Assembly (NCBI GenBank): GCA_964566545.1
Contig: CAZMIX010000043.1
Span: forward strand, 1-20,718
DNA from: JAEYFP01 sp964566545
GTDB taxonomy: Bacteria > Bacillota > Clostridia > Lachnospirales > Lachnospiraceae
Reading direction: 5' to 3'
Length of the DNA stretch: 20,718 bases
In this document: in pieces, positions 7,360 through 16,088 of the stretch
Layout: each line of letters opens with the position of its first letter
Numbering within the stretch: position 1 is the stretch's first letter
Position numbers and translations under genes: made by a program
Notes under the pieces: model-generated
Told to the model about the DNA's origin: nothing
Databases searched by the model: none
Seen by the model: the letters and a program-made list of their open reading frames with translations, nothing else

Positions 7360-8430
7360 ATGAGGAATGCGGAGCAAAACAATGTGATCAGTCCGTCTGA
7401 TGATGCGCTCATTTATTGCGGCAGAATTGATTTTACAGAAAAGGAGGCGCCGGTATTTGTCTATCCGTACAGTTCTGTTTCGGCAGTTTTTACGGGAAGA
7501 AGCATTAGTATTATTCTTAGGAATCACCACATCTGCTGGGAAAATAATCTTGGCTATGTGATCGATGGGGTGCAGGGCAGAATACAGCTTCCTGAAAACG
7601 GGGATTCGGTAACGCTTGTTCTGGAGGACGATTTATCGGAGGGGGAGCACGAGCTGTTTCTGTTTAAAAGACAGGATGCGTGCCATTATTTTGATTTTTT
7701 AGGCTTTGTTCTGGAGAAAGGCGCTAAGATGAAGGCATCGTCACCGCTGCCGGAACGCAGAATCGAAGTCTATGGCGACTCGGTTTCGGCAGGAGAGGTT
7801 TCGGAGGCGCTCAATCATGTCGGAAAGCCGGATCCGAAGCATAACGGAGAGTATTCCAACGCATATTATTCTTATGCGGCTTATACGGCGCGGATGTTGA
7901 ACGCACAGCTTCATGACATTGCGCAGGGAGGAATAGCGCTTTTGGACGGAACGGGTTATTTTGCTCCGGACTTCGGATATAAGGGAATGGAAAGCAGATA
8001 TGATAAGTTAAAATATAACCCGGAGCTTGGGAAAGTGACAGAATGGGATTTTTCTCGTTATACGCCGCAGGTTGTTATCGTGGCAATTGGGCAGAATGAC
8101 AGCTTTCCAGAGGATTATATGAAAGAGGACTATTTTTGTGAAAAGTCAGCGCTTTGGCGCGATACCTACGAAAAACTGCTGCGTAAGCTGCGCGGTCACT
8201 ATCCGGAGGCCCTGATCATTACATCTACGACAATTTTGGAGCATGATGCCGGTTGGGATCGCTCAATCAAAGAGGTTTGCGATAAAACCAATGATAAGAG
8301 AATTGTAAATTTTCTATACAGCAGCAACGGCTGCGGCACACCGGGACATATTCGCAAGCCGGAAGCGGAGGACATGGCAAATGAGCTAAGCGCTTTTATT
8401 GAATCGTTTGGGGAAGCAATCTGGAAGTAA
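7360..8430 (+). CDS. CE2-like acetylesterase (jelly-roll + SGNH hydrolase)
   Basis: Probable carbohydrate acetylesterase that deacetylates imported mannooligosaccharides. Residues 1-125 look like the beta-rich N-terminal domain of family CE2, and residues 133-350 form an SGNH hydrolase domain. The nucleophile is Ser141 in VYGDSVSAGE. Gly190-191 (AQGG) and Asn246 (IGQND) are oxyanion residues, and the catalytic His is probably His330 in TPGHIRK. There is no signal peptide, so it works inside the cell. An upstream in-frame ATG at 7285 lies inside a hairpin and lacks a ribosome binding site; the ATG at 7360 follows GGAAGGG and is preferred, giving 356 residues. In Roseburia intestinalis a CE2/CE17 pair removes all acetyl groups from mannan, and the same pairing is seen here. 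Assignment to CE2 is by architecture and context. Confidence 0.82.
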   Translation: MRNAEQNNVISPSDDALIYCGRIDFTEKEAPVFVYPYSSVSAVFTGRSISIILRNHHICWENNLGYVIDGVQGRIQLPENGDSVTLVLEDDLSEGEHELFLFKRQDACHYFDFLGFVLEKGAKMKASSPLPERRIEVYGDSVSAGEVSEALNHVGKPDPKHNGEYSNAYYSYAAYTARMLNAQLHDIAQGGIALLDGTGYFAPDFGYKGMESRYDKLKYNPELGKVTEWDFSRYTPQVVIVAIGQNDSFPEDYMKEDYFCEKSALWRDTYEKLLRKLRGHYPEALIITSTTILEHDAGWDRSIKEVCDKTNDKRIVNFLYSSNGCGTPGHIRKPEAEDMANELSAFIESFGEAIWK

Positions 8431-8444
8431 AGGAGAGGGATAGA

Positions 8445-9578
8445 ATGTACAATATCAAAGCGGACGGATTGGTCAACCGAGGAAATCACGCGAGGCTGAA
8501 ACAGTGCATGCGTCGGGCGGAGGCGGGCGATGGGCTGACGGTTGGTTTTATCGGCGGCTCCATTACACAGGGAGCCGCCGCTTCCGAGGATGCGTTTTGC
8601 TATGCGGCGAGAGTGGCCGGCTGGTGGAAGGAGAAGTTCCCAAAAACAAAGCTGACTTATGTAAATGCCGGGATTGGCGCGACGACCTCACAGTTTGGCG
8701 CGGCGAGGGCGAAAGAGGATCTGCTTGCTGCAAATCCGGATTTTGTTGTGATAGAGTTCAGTGTCAATGACAACGACGAAGAGTCGTTTGATAGGCGGGA
8801 ATTTTTTATGGAAACGTATGAAGGGCTTGTACGGCAAGTCTATAGTGCTGCGTGTGCGCCTGCGGTTGTCATTGTACATAATGTGCGCTATCATGACGGC
8901 AGCAGCGAAGAGGATATGCACATGCAGGTTGGCCGTTTTTATGAGCTGCCGTGCATTAGTATCCGCCGCACGCTTTATTCACTTGTAAAAGATGGATTGA
9001 TACCGGTCAGGGATATCACGCCCGATGACCTGCACCCAAATGATGAGGGGCATCGACTTGTCGCTCAAAGCATCACACAGTTTTTAGAAATGGTATTTGA
9101 AAAGCGGCAGGAAGAGGAAGCCTTTGCTCCCCTGCCTGAGAAAGCGTGTACAGCAAACTGTTATGAACATGCGACACGATATCAGAATCAAACATGCAGC
9201 CCTGTTTTGGAAGGGTTTATAAAGGATACGGAAACGCAGGACGGCGTGCGCGATGTATTCAAAAATGGCTGGTATGCAGGGAAGAAGAATGATAAGATAT
9301 TATTTGAAATGGAGGGCAGCGAGATTGCGGTGATGTACCGCAAATCTGTATGGCAGCCTGCGCCAATTGCCCTGGCAATCCTCGACGGGGACGAAGAAAA
9401 CGCAGTTATATTGGATGCAAACTTCGATGAAGATTGGGGTGATAAGGCATATATGCAGACGATTGCCCATCATATCGAAAATAAACCTCATACGTTGGAA
9501 ATCAGACTGACCGACGTGGTCGATGGTAATTGTATGCCGTTTTATCTAATCAATATAATCGTATCCTCAAGCATATGA
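8445..9578 (+). CDS. CE17-like mannan acetylesterase (SGNH + C-terminal CBM35-like)
   Basis: Probable mannan acetylesterase acting with the upstream CE2-like enzyme. The SGNH domain spans about residues 1-220. The nucleophile is Ser39 in FIGGSITQG, the GGSIT form seen in CE17. Oxyanion residues come from VNAGIGAT and Asn108 in FSVNDND, and the catalytic pair is Asp194 and His197 in PDDLHPND. Residues from about 232 to 377 form a separate beta-rich region that fits the CBM35-like domain known at the C-terminus of the Roseburia enzyme. The start has AAGGAGAGGG upstream, 14 bp after the CE2 stop. There is no secretion signal. CE17 enzymes are known to prefer 2-O-acetyl groups while the CE2 partner handles other positions; that split is family knowledge, not visible here. 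Confidence 0.85.
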   Translation: MYNIKADGLVNRGNHARLKQCMRRAEAGDGLTVGFIGGSITQGAAASEDAFCYAARVAGWWKEKFPKTKLTYVNAGIGATTSQFGAARAKEDLLAANPDFVVIEFSVNDNDEESFDRREFFMETYEGLVRQVYSAACAPAVVIVHNVRYHDGSSEEDMHMQVGRFYELPCISIRRTLYSLVKDGLIPVRDITPDDLHPNDEGHRLVAQSITQFLEMVFEKRQEEEAFAPLPEKACTANCYEHATRYQNQTCSPVLEGFIKDTETQDGVRDVFKNGWYAGKKNDKILFEMEGSEIAVMYRKSVWQPAPIALAILDGDEENAVILDANFDEDWGDKAYMQTIAHHIENKPHTLEIRLTDVVDGNCMPFYLINIIVSSSI

Positions 9579-9621
9579 GCGTACGGAAGAAATAATAAGA
9601 AAAGCAGCAGGAGGAAAGAAA

Positions 9622-11856
9622 ATGGGAATTTGCTATCAGGAAAAGACAAAGACATGGAAACTGGACACGCCGGGTTCTTCCTATGTAATTTGCGCGGTGG
9701 ATGCGGAACAGTTTTTGCTGCATGCCTATTACGGAAAGAAAATCAGGGATGAGTCAGTCGTTTATTTGACAAGAATCAATGAAGCGCCGTTTGTACCGAG
9801 CGTAAACAATCGGGACAGGGGCTCGTTTTTGGATTCTGCACCGATGGAGTATCCGACTTATGGAGTCGGTGATTTCAGGGAAAGCTGTATAGAGATAGAG
9901 ACGGAGGGCGGACATCACGGTCTGTCACTCCTATATAAGAGCCATCGGATTTATGCCGGGAAGCCGAAACTGCAAGGGCTTCCGGCAACATTTGGGGAGG
10001 AGGATGACTGCACGACTCTTGAATTGACCGTAGCGGACAACGCGACGAAGCTGGAAGCTGTGCTGATCTATACGGTATTCGAAAAGCTAGATGTAATTAC
10101 GAGGAGCGTGCGCGTTAAAAATAGCGGCAGCAGAGCGCTGTATTTAAAAAGAGTACTTTCTGCCTGCATCGATATTGATAACCGAGAATATGATCTGATC
10201 ACGCTTCATGGCTCGTGGGCGAGGGAACGCCATATTTACAGGCGGGAAATCGGCTATGGAAAGCAGACTGTTTCTTCTGTGCGCGGCGAATCGAGCCACC
10301 AGGAGCATCCGTTTCTGGCAATTGCCGGGAAGCATACGACACAAGAGAGCGGAGAGGTCTATGGGCTGAGCTTTGTTTATTCCGGCAATTTTATTGCATC
10401 GACGGAGAGAAATCAGTTTGACAGCGTGCGTGCTATTATGGGGATTCACCCGGCAGGATTTTCCTGGAAGCTGGAGCCTGGTGACGAGTTTACAGCGCCG
10501 GAGGTAGCTCTGGTCTATTCCGCAAACGGGATTGATCAAATGAGTCAAACATTTCATGACTTATATCGGGAGCACTTGATCAGAAGCCCCTTTAAAGACA
10601 AAAAGCGCCCGATCCTGATTAATAATTGGGAAGCGACTTATTTTGATTTCGACACGGATAAGCTGATTGCGATCGCAAAGGAAGCGAAGCAGAACGGCAT
10701 TGAAATGCTTGTGATGGACGACGGCTGGTTCGGAAACCGCAGCAGCGATAACATGGCGCTCGGCGATTGGTATGTCAACGAAGAAAAAATAAAGGGCGGC
10801 CTTGGTTATCTCGTCGATGAGGTAAACCGGCTCGGCATGGAATTCGGCATTTGGATCGAACCGGAAATGATCTCTCCGGATTCGGATCTGTACCGGGCGC
10901 ATCCCGATTGGGCAATCCGGATTCCGAACCGTACGGCGACGCTGTTAAGGAACCAGTATGTTCTCGATTTTTCCAGACCTGAGATTGTGGATGCAGTCTA
11001 TCAGATGATTTCTGATGTGCTCAAAAGCGCAAATATCACCTATGTGAAGTGGGACATGAACCGCCAGCTTTGCGATATCGGCGGCATTGGGCTTCCGGCC
11101 GATAGGCAGGGCGAGCTGATGCACCGCTATATGATTGGCGTTTACGAGATGCAGGAGCGCCTTGTCTGTGATTTTCCCCGTGTTTTGCTGGAAAACTGTT
11201 CGGGCGGCGGAGCGCGCTTTGATGCCGGTATGCTCTATTACAGCCCGCAGATTTGGTGCTCGGACGACACCGACGCGATCGAGCGGCTTTCCATTCAGGA
11301 GGGAACGGCGCTTGTCTATCCGCTTTCAGCGATGGGCGCGCATGTCAGCGACTGCCCGAACCACACGGTCGGACGGAGCACGCCGTTTGAGACGAGGGGC
11401 TATGTCGCGCTCGCAGGCACCTTCGGTTATGAGCTGGACGTGACAAAAATATCAGAGGAAGACAGGGCGATGATCCCAAAACAGGTGGAAATGTATCACG
11501 CCTACAATGATATTGTGCGTATGGGCGACTACTACCGAATTGCTTCCTACAGCGAAAATCGCTTTTTTGATTGCTGGGAGGTTGTACGCAAGGATCAATC
11601 GGAGGCGCTTGTGACCTTTATTCAGGTGCTGGGCAGGGCGAATGTGCACAGCAGAAGGATTTGTTTAAAGGGTCTTGATCCGGACAAACGATATCAGATA
11701 TGCTGCGATAAGGAGGTACTCTGTATCCTGGAGTCAGGCAGGAGTGGAGGCGAATTTGTGCTGTATGGCGATACACTAATGAATGCCGGTATCCACATTG
11801 GCGACTTAAGTGGTGACTTTGTCGGGGCGCTTATTCATGTGAAGGAAATAGTGTAA
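9622..11856 (+). CDS. Alpha-galactosidase, GH36 (AgaA/MelA type)
   Basis: Cytoplasmic alpha-galactosidase that would remove alpha-1,6-galactose side groups from galactomannooligosaccharides, and possibly act on raffinose-type sugars. At 744 residues it has the classical GH36 layout: N-terminal beta-supersandwich (about 1-325), catalytic barrel (about 330-640) and C-terminal beta-domain. The nucleophile is Asp478 in YVKWDMNR and the acid/base is Asp548 in WCSDDTD, the same numbering as in Geobacillus AgaA. Galactose-binding residues are intact: MDDGW (365-369), WIEPEM (411-416) and CSGGG (526-530). The ATG follows GCAGGAGG. It is the first of two consecutive GH36 genes, separated by about 30 bp. 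Function is well supported by the motifs. Confidence 0.95.
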   Translation: MGICYQEKTKTWKLDTPGSSYVICAVDAEQFLLHAYYGKKIRDESVVYLTRINEAPFVPSVNNRDRGSFLDSAPMEYPTYGVGDFRESCIEIETEGGHHGLSLLYKSHRIYAGKPKLQGLPATFGEEDDCTTLELTVADNATKLEAVLIYTVFEKLDVITRSVRVKNSGSRALYLKRVLSACIDIDNREYDLITLHGSWARERHIYRREIGYGKQTVSSVRGESSHQEHPFLAIAGKHTTQESGEVYGLSFVYSGNFIASTERNQFDSVRAIMGIHPAGFSWKLEPGDEFTAPEVALVYSANGIDQMSQTFHDLYREHLIRSPFKDKKRPILINNWEATYFDFDTDKLIAIAKEAKQNGIEMLVMDDGWFGNRSSDNMALGDWYVNEEKIKGGLGYLVDEVNRLGMEFGIWIEPEMISPDSDLYRAHPDWAIRIPNRTATLLRNQYVLDFSRPEIVDAVYQMISDVLKSANITYVKWDMNRQLCDIGGIGLPADRQGELMHRYMIGVYEMQERLVCDFPRVLLENCSGGGARFDAGMLYYSPQIWCSDDTDAIERLSIQEGTALVYPLSAMGAHVSDCPNHTVGRSTPFETRGYVALAGTFGYELDVTKISEEDRAMIPKQVEMYHAYNDIVRMGDYYRIASYSENRFFDCWEVVRKDQSEALVTFIQVLGRANVHSRRICLKGLDPDKRYQICCDKEVLCILESGRSGGEFVLYGDTLMNAGIHIGDLSGDFVGALIHVKEIV

Positions 11857-11887
11857 CCTGCAAAATCAAATAAATATGGAGGTTTTT

Positions 11888-14026
11888 ATGCAGAGAATAG
11901 AAATACTGGAAAATGGGATTTATCTTGTTTTTGAAATTGCAGACAACAACGATTTGAAGCTGCTGCATTTTTCGGCGCTGCCGTTTCAGGAGTCGAATAT
12001 CAAAGCACCAAATACAAACGACGGCTTCCGCCTTGTGGAAATGAATTTATCCGGCTTTGACAGACCGGGCGAGCGCCACGGAAATAAATATATTTATACG
12101 GCGCCCGGCTATCGTATGAAATATGCGTCGCATAAGGATTATCGAAATGAATGGGGAAGAAAGCTGGAGTTTGAGCTGAAGGATGAGGAGACGGATGTTT
12201 ACGTTGTGAGCCATATGCAGTTTTATGACGGGAATTCGATTGTTCGTTGTCAAAATGTGGTGGAAAACCGAGGAAGTCAATCCCAAACACTAGAATATAT
12301 TTCATCGTTTAATTATACCGGAATAGAAAAGGAGGGACTACTTGCACAGGATAAAAAAATGTCGGTAAAAATTCCCCACAACTCCTGGCAGAGGGAAATG
12401 AACTGGCGCACCTATACGCTGCCGCAGCTCGGACTTTCTCTTGTGCAGCCATCAGAGATTCAGCGTTCTTCCTCGGCTTTGGAGGTCACGAATACGGGAC
12501 ACTGGTCCTCGAAAAAGTATCTTCCGATGGGCTTTTTGGAAAATACGGAGACGGGCAGCAGCCTGTTCTGGCAGATTGAGCACAACGGCTCCTGGCATTG
12601 GGAAATTGCCGACCAGAACGGTCATTTGTATTTGAATATCAGCGGACCAAACGAATTACAGTCCCATTGGTTCAAAGAGTTAAAGCCGGGAGACTCGTTT
12701 ACGACAGTTCCTGCGGCAGTCGGCGTCAGCCATTCGACAGCTGATATCCCTTGCTTGGATTTGGCGATGGCGGGGCTGACAAAATATAGGCGATTGATTC
12801 GCAGAAAGAACGACGATAACGAATCGCTCAAAATCATTTTTAATGATTATATGAATTGTTTGTGGGCGGATCCGACGACGAAAAAAGAGCTGCCGCTCAT
12901 TGACGCAGCGGCTGAAGCGGGCTGTGAATACTTCTGTGTCGATGCGGGCTGGTATGCACCGGGGCTTTGGTGGGATGCGGTCGGCGAATGGAAGGAGTCG
13001 CGCGAGCGTTTTCCAAACGGCATGAAGGAGGTCACAGACTATATTAGAAGCAAGGGCATGATCCCCGGTGTATGGCTGGAAATTGAAGTCATGGGTATTC
13101 ACAGTCCTGTGTTGAACGGCATCGCTAAGGACGATTGGTTCTTTACGCGTCATGGAAAAAAGGTGTTTGACAGAAGCCGCTATCAGCTTGATTTCAGAAA
13201 CCCGGAGGTCATCGACTATGTCAATGGCGTAATGGATCGGATCATCAGTGAGTATGGTGTCGGTTATATCAAGATGGATTACAATATCGAGCCGGGAATT
13301 GGAACGGAATTGCATGCGGACAGCGTCGGCGACGGGATGCTTGGACATGAGCGGGCTTACCTTGCATGGCTCAAGTCGGTATTTGAAAAATATCCGGATT
13401 TGATTATCGAAAACTGTTCGAGCGGAGGACTTCGCATCGATTATGCGATGCTTTCCCAGTACAGCATTCAATCCACGAGCGATCAGGACTGTTATAACCG
13501 CTATGCGACGATTGCCGCAAACGCGCCCGCAGGGCTGACGCCGGAGCAGGCGGCAATCTGGTCCTATCCGATGCGGGAGGGCGATAAGGAAGAGGTCGTG
13601 TTCAACATGGTTAATGCGATGCTGCTGCGTATCCACCAAAGCGGACATCTTGCGGAACTTTCCGATGAACGTAAAAAACTCGTGAGAGAAGGGCTGGATT
13701 ATTATAAAACGATCCGTCAGAGCTTAAAGACCGCGCTTCCATTCTGGCCGCTCGGACTTTCCGCTTATGAGGATGAATGGGTGTCGCTCGGCCTACGCAC
13801 ACAGGATGGAACGAATAAAATTTATTTGGCTGTTTGGCGGCGCGACGGCAGCAAGGATAACTGTGTGCTTCCGATCCGCTATACAAACGGCGGTTCTGTC
13901 AGCGTAAAATGTGCTTATCCCTCTTATGAAGAGTGTTCTTATTGCTGGAATGAAGCGAAGCAGCAGTTATCCGTGCATTTTCCAAAACGCAATATGGCCA
14001 GGCTGTTTGAGATTAGGTTTGATTAG
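11888..14026 (+). CDS. Divergent GH36 glycosidase, putative alpha-galactosidase
   Basis: Second GH36 protein, 712 residues, from a different subgroup than its neighbour. The nucleophile is probably Asp464 in YIKMDYN and the acid/base Asp532 in QSTSDQD; CSSGGLRIDY (510-519) aligns with the usual CSGGG block. The substrate-binding DDGW motif is changed to VDAGW (351-355), so the second Asp is Ala353, and WIEPEM is replaced by WLEIEVMG. This leaves the exact sugar open, although the mannan context points to alpha-galactose. An ATG at 11876 overlaps the GGAGG at 11878-11882 and is unlikely; the ATG at 11888 is 5 bp after it and is chosen. There is no signal peptide. It ends in a 10-bp tandem duplication and converges on the malic enzyme gene. 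Confidence 0.87.
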   Translation: MQRIEILENGIYLVFEIADNNDLKLLHFSALPFQESNIKAPNTNDGFRLVEMNLSGFDRPGERHGNKYIYTAPGYRMKYASHKDYRNEWGRKLEFELKDEETDVYVVSHMQFYDGNSIVRCQNVVENRGSQSQTLEYISSFNYTGIEKEGLLAQDKKMSVKIPHNSWQREMNWRTYTLPQLGLSLVQPSEIQRSSSALEVTNTGHWSSKKYLPMGFLENTETGSSLFWQIEHNGSWHWEIADQNGHLYLNISGPNELQSHWFKELKPGDSFTTVPAAVGVSHSTADIPCLDLAMAGLTKYRRLIRRKNDDNESLKIIFNDYMNCLWADPTTKKELPLIDAAAEAGCEYFCVDAGWYAPGLWWDAVGEWKESRERFPNGMKEVTDYIRSKGMIPGVWLEIEVMGIHSPVLNGIAKDDWFFTRHGKKVFDRSRYQLDFRNPEVIDYVNGVMDRIISEYGVGYIKMDYNIEPGIGTELHADSVGDGMLGHERAYLAWLKSVFEKYPDLIIENCSSGGLRIDYAMLSQYSIQSTSDQDCYNRYATIAANAPAGLTPEQAAIWSYPMREGDKEEVVFNMVNAMLLRIHQSGHLAELSDERKKLVREGLDYYKTIRQSLKTALPFWPLGLSAYEDEWVSLGLRTQDGTNKIYLAVWRRDGSKDNCVLPIRYTNGGSVSVKCAYPSYEECSYCWNEAKQQLSVHFPKRNMARLFEIRFD

Positions 14027-14030
14027 GTTT
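14011..14030. repeat. 10-bp tandem duplication at the GH36 3' end
   Basis: GATTAGGTTT occurs twice in direct succession. The TAG in the second copy is the stop codon of the second GH36 gene, and the repeat reaches to 6 bp before the malic enzyme stop. It may be a recent slip duplication or chance. Confidence 0.6.
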
Positions 14031-14035
14031 TTGTA

Positions 14036-15208
14036 TTACAGCCTTGCCACACCCGTATCTCTTGCAGCTTTGGCAACAGCGGCGGCAACGGCAGGTGAAA
14101 CCTGTTCGTTAAAGCTGTTCGGAATGATGTATTCCGGCGAAAGTTCAGCCTCTGTCACGATGGAGGCGATAGCGTAAGCGGCGGCGAGTTTCATTTCGTC
14201 ATTGATGTCCGAGGCGCGCACGTCAAGAGTGCCTCGGAAAATACCGGGAAAAGCAAGAACATTGTTGATCTGATTTGGGAAATCGCTTCTTCCGGTACCC
14301 ATAACGGCCACGCCTGCTTTCTTTGCCTCATCCGGCATGATTTCCGGCACGGGATTTGCCATTGCGAGCACAATCGGCTTTGCGGCCATTGTGCCGACCA
14401 TTTCCCGTGTCAAAACGCCAGGGGCGGAAACGCCGATGAAAACGTCGGCTCCTTTTATGACATCCGCAAGCTGCCCTGTCCTTTTCTGCAGATTTGAGAT
14501 TTTTGCCATTTCTGTTTTGGTGCTGTTCAAATTGTCACGGCCTTCATAAATGGCGCCTTTTGTGTCGCAGAGTACGACATTTTTCAAACCGGTTGTCATC
14601 AAAAGCTTTGTGATGGCAATGCCGGCAGCTCCCGAACCGTTGACGACGACCTCGATATCGGTCATTTTTTTTTCGACAAGCTTAAGTGCATTAATGAGAC
14701 CTGCAAGTACGACAACAGCGGTTCCATGCTGATCATCATGAAAAACGGGAATATCACAACGTTCTTTCAACTTTTTTTCAATTTCAAAGCATCTCGGAGC
14801 GGAAATATCCTCAAGGTTTATGCCGCCGAAGGAGCCTGCGAGCAGTGTGATCGTGTCAACAATTTCATCTACATCTTTAGAGCGTACGCAGAGCGGAAAG
14901 GCATCAACATCGCCAAACCGTTTGAACAGCACGCATTTTCCTTCCATGACCGGCATACCGGCTTCCGGGCCGATATCGCCGAGTCCGAGCACGGCTGTCC
15001 CGTCCGTTACGACTGCGACGAGATTGCCCCGGCGCGTATATTGATAGGACAAATCGACATCCTCGCTGATTTTCAGGCAAGGCTCGGCAACGCCGGGCGT
15101 ATAGGCTACTGCGAGATCCGCCATCGTATTCAACTCCGCTCTGCTCGTAATTTCGATTTTTCCATTCCATTTCTCATGCATCTTTAACGCATATTCTTTC
15201 TTATCCAT
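14036..15208 (-). CDS. Malic enzyme, short bacterial form
   Basis: Oxidative decarboxylation of malate to pyruvate with NAD(P)+ and a divalent metal, in the cytoplasm. The 390 residues fit the short, single-domain bacterial malic enzymes (YtsJ-like). The catalytic Tyr36 lies in AYTPGVAEP and the catalytic Lys91 in MEGKCVLFKRFGD. Metal ligands are Glu133-Asp134 in GINLEDI and Asp158-Asp159 in FHDDQHGT. The nucleotide loop GSGAAG is at 191-196. NAD versus NADP preference cannot be read with certainty. The start is the ATG at 15206-15208 (minus strand), preceded by GGAGGAAAGG. It is a single-gene unit transcribed towards the mannan operon, with only 9 bp between the stop codons and no terminator hairpin in the gap. 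Confidence 0.95.
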   Translation of the reverse strand: MDKKEYALKMHEKWNGKIEITSRAELNTMADLAVAYTPGVAEPCLKISEDVDLSYQYTRRGNLVAVVTDGTAVLGLGDIGPEAGMPVMEGKCVLFKRFGDVDAFPLCVRSKDVDEIVDTITLLAGSFGGINLEDISAPRCFEIEKKLKERCDIPVFHDDQHGTAVVVLAGLINALKLVEKKMTDIEVVVNGSGAAGIAITKLLMTTGLKNVVLCDTKGAIYEGRDNLNSTKTEMAKISNLQKRTGQLADVIKGADVFIGVSAPGVLTREMVGTMAAKPIVLAMANPVPEIMPDEAKKAGVAVMGTGRSDFPNQINNVLAFPGIFRGTLDVRASDINDEMKLAAAYAIASIVTEAELSPEYIIPNSFNEQVSPAVAAAVAKAARDTGVARL

Positions 15209-15279
15209 GCTGCCTTTCCTCCGTGTCAGTTAGTAAATATAATTTCTGTTTCCGATCGCACACCCAATCGCTCTGTTTG

Positions 15280-15308
15280 ATTATAGCATGCCATATTAAA
15301 TTCGTAAA
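15280..15308 (-). promoter_or_regulatory. Promoter of the malic enzyme gene
   Basis: Read on the minus strand, TTTACG (15308-15303) and a perfect TATAAT (15285-15280) are 17 bp apart. TGC directly before the -10 gives an extended -10 (TGNTATAAT), which can make up for the imperfect -35. The leader would be about 65 nt. Confidence 0.6.
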
Positions 15309-15373
15309 ATGCATTTATACAAGCAACCCAAATCATTGTTATTGTTTTGATACAATTCCTTAAATTTGTTAGA

Positions 15374-15402
15374 TTGCAGAAAAACCTCGTTTATGTTATG
15401 AT
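15374..15402 (+). promoter_or_regulatory. Promoter of the membrane-protein gene
   Basis: TTGCAG (15374-15379) and TATGAT (15397-15402) are spaced 17 bp apart, 36 bp before the ATG. A 12-bp perfect palindrome, ATTAAATTTAAT (15411-15422), lies at or just after the expected transcription start and could be an operator. It may also be a chance feature of AT-rich DNA. Confidence 0.6.
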
Positions 15403-15437
15403 GCAACCAAATTAAATTTAATCAAAAAGGAGGGAAG

Positions 15438-16073
15438 ATGGAGTTGTATGATATAGAAATTATGGGATTCCTTCTTGTATTGTTTGCTTTTATCTTTCTG
15501 TTTGTGATGGCGACTTCCGTTGCGGCCTATGCTTTTTTATTTTTGTTTTTGATTACGACTTTCCTTGGGAACTATGTTCTGCAATCAGTCGGACTATATA
15601 GGATTGCGGAGCGGCGCTTTTGTCATTCGATATTTGCATGGTTTCCTTTTGCAAGAAGCTGGCTCCTTGGCAAGCTGGCGGATCAATATGAGGAGGCGGC
15701 TCATCATAAAAAGACCTATTATGGAGAGCTTCTGCTGTGGAGTTCCATTGCGGCAGCCGTCATTTCTCTGATTATCTTAGCAACTACATTTGGTGCCGGC
15801 TTGTTAAGTTCGAGGGGAAATAAAACAGACTGGATCATTGTACCGGTCAGCGCGGTATTTGTTGCCTATCTGCTACTGATGATCGCCCATACAGTGTTTT
15901 TCTATCTGGCGCTTTATCGGCTGTACAAATCCTGCGAACAGCAAAAAGCGGTAACATATATTGTGCTATCCATTTTTGTCAGGATTACAATGCCCGTTTT
16001 TGTCGTTTTATGCGGAAAAAAAGACAGTCCCGTCATGCAGGACTATCTGTACAGGCAATCAGGCAGAACTTAA
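15438..16073 (+). CDS. Unrecognised multi-pass membrane protein
   Basis: I do not recognise a characterised family. The 211 residues hold about five hydrophobic segments, near 8-30, 31-50, 98-120, 132-160 and 171-193. A polar loop between the second and third contains YRIAERR and then AWFPFARSWLLGKLADQY (67-84). Proteins with a similar AW-P-LG-ADQY loop occur in Lachnospiraceae as uncharacterised membrane proteins; that comparison is from memory. A short, polar C-terminal tail follows. There is no catalytic motif, signal peptidase site or transporter signature. AAGGAGGG lies just before the ATG, and a sigma-A-like promoter precedes it. It appears monocistronic: the next 343 bp hold no protein gene but a structured-RNA candidate. 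Confidence 0.8.
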   Translation: MELYDIEIMGFLLVLFAFIFLFVMATSVAAYAFLFLFLITTFLGNYVLQSVGLYRIAERRFCHSIFAWFPFARSWLLGKLADQYEEAAHHKKTYYGELLLWSSIAAAVISLIILATTFGAGLLSSRGNKTDWIIVPVSAVFVAYLLLMIAHTVFFYLALYRLYKSCEQQKAVTYIVLSIFVRITMPVFVVLCGKKDSPVMQDYLYRQSGRT

Positions 16074-16088
16074 GAAGTACCAGATTGG

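Noticed and set aside
12680..13648. Long minus-strand open frame of 322 codons
   Set aside because: It lies antisense within the second GH36 gene, has no ribosome binding site, and its composition follows from the codon bias of the real gene.
14726..15187. 153-codon plus-strand open frame
   Set aside because: Antisense shadow of the malic enzyme gene, whose motifs are complete on the other strand.
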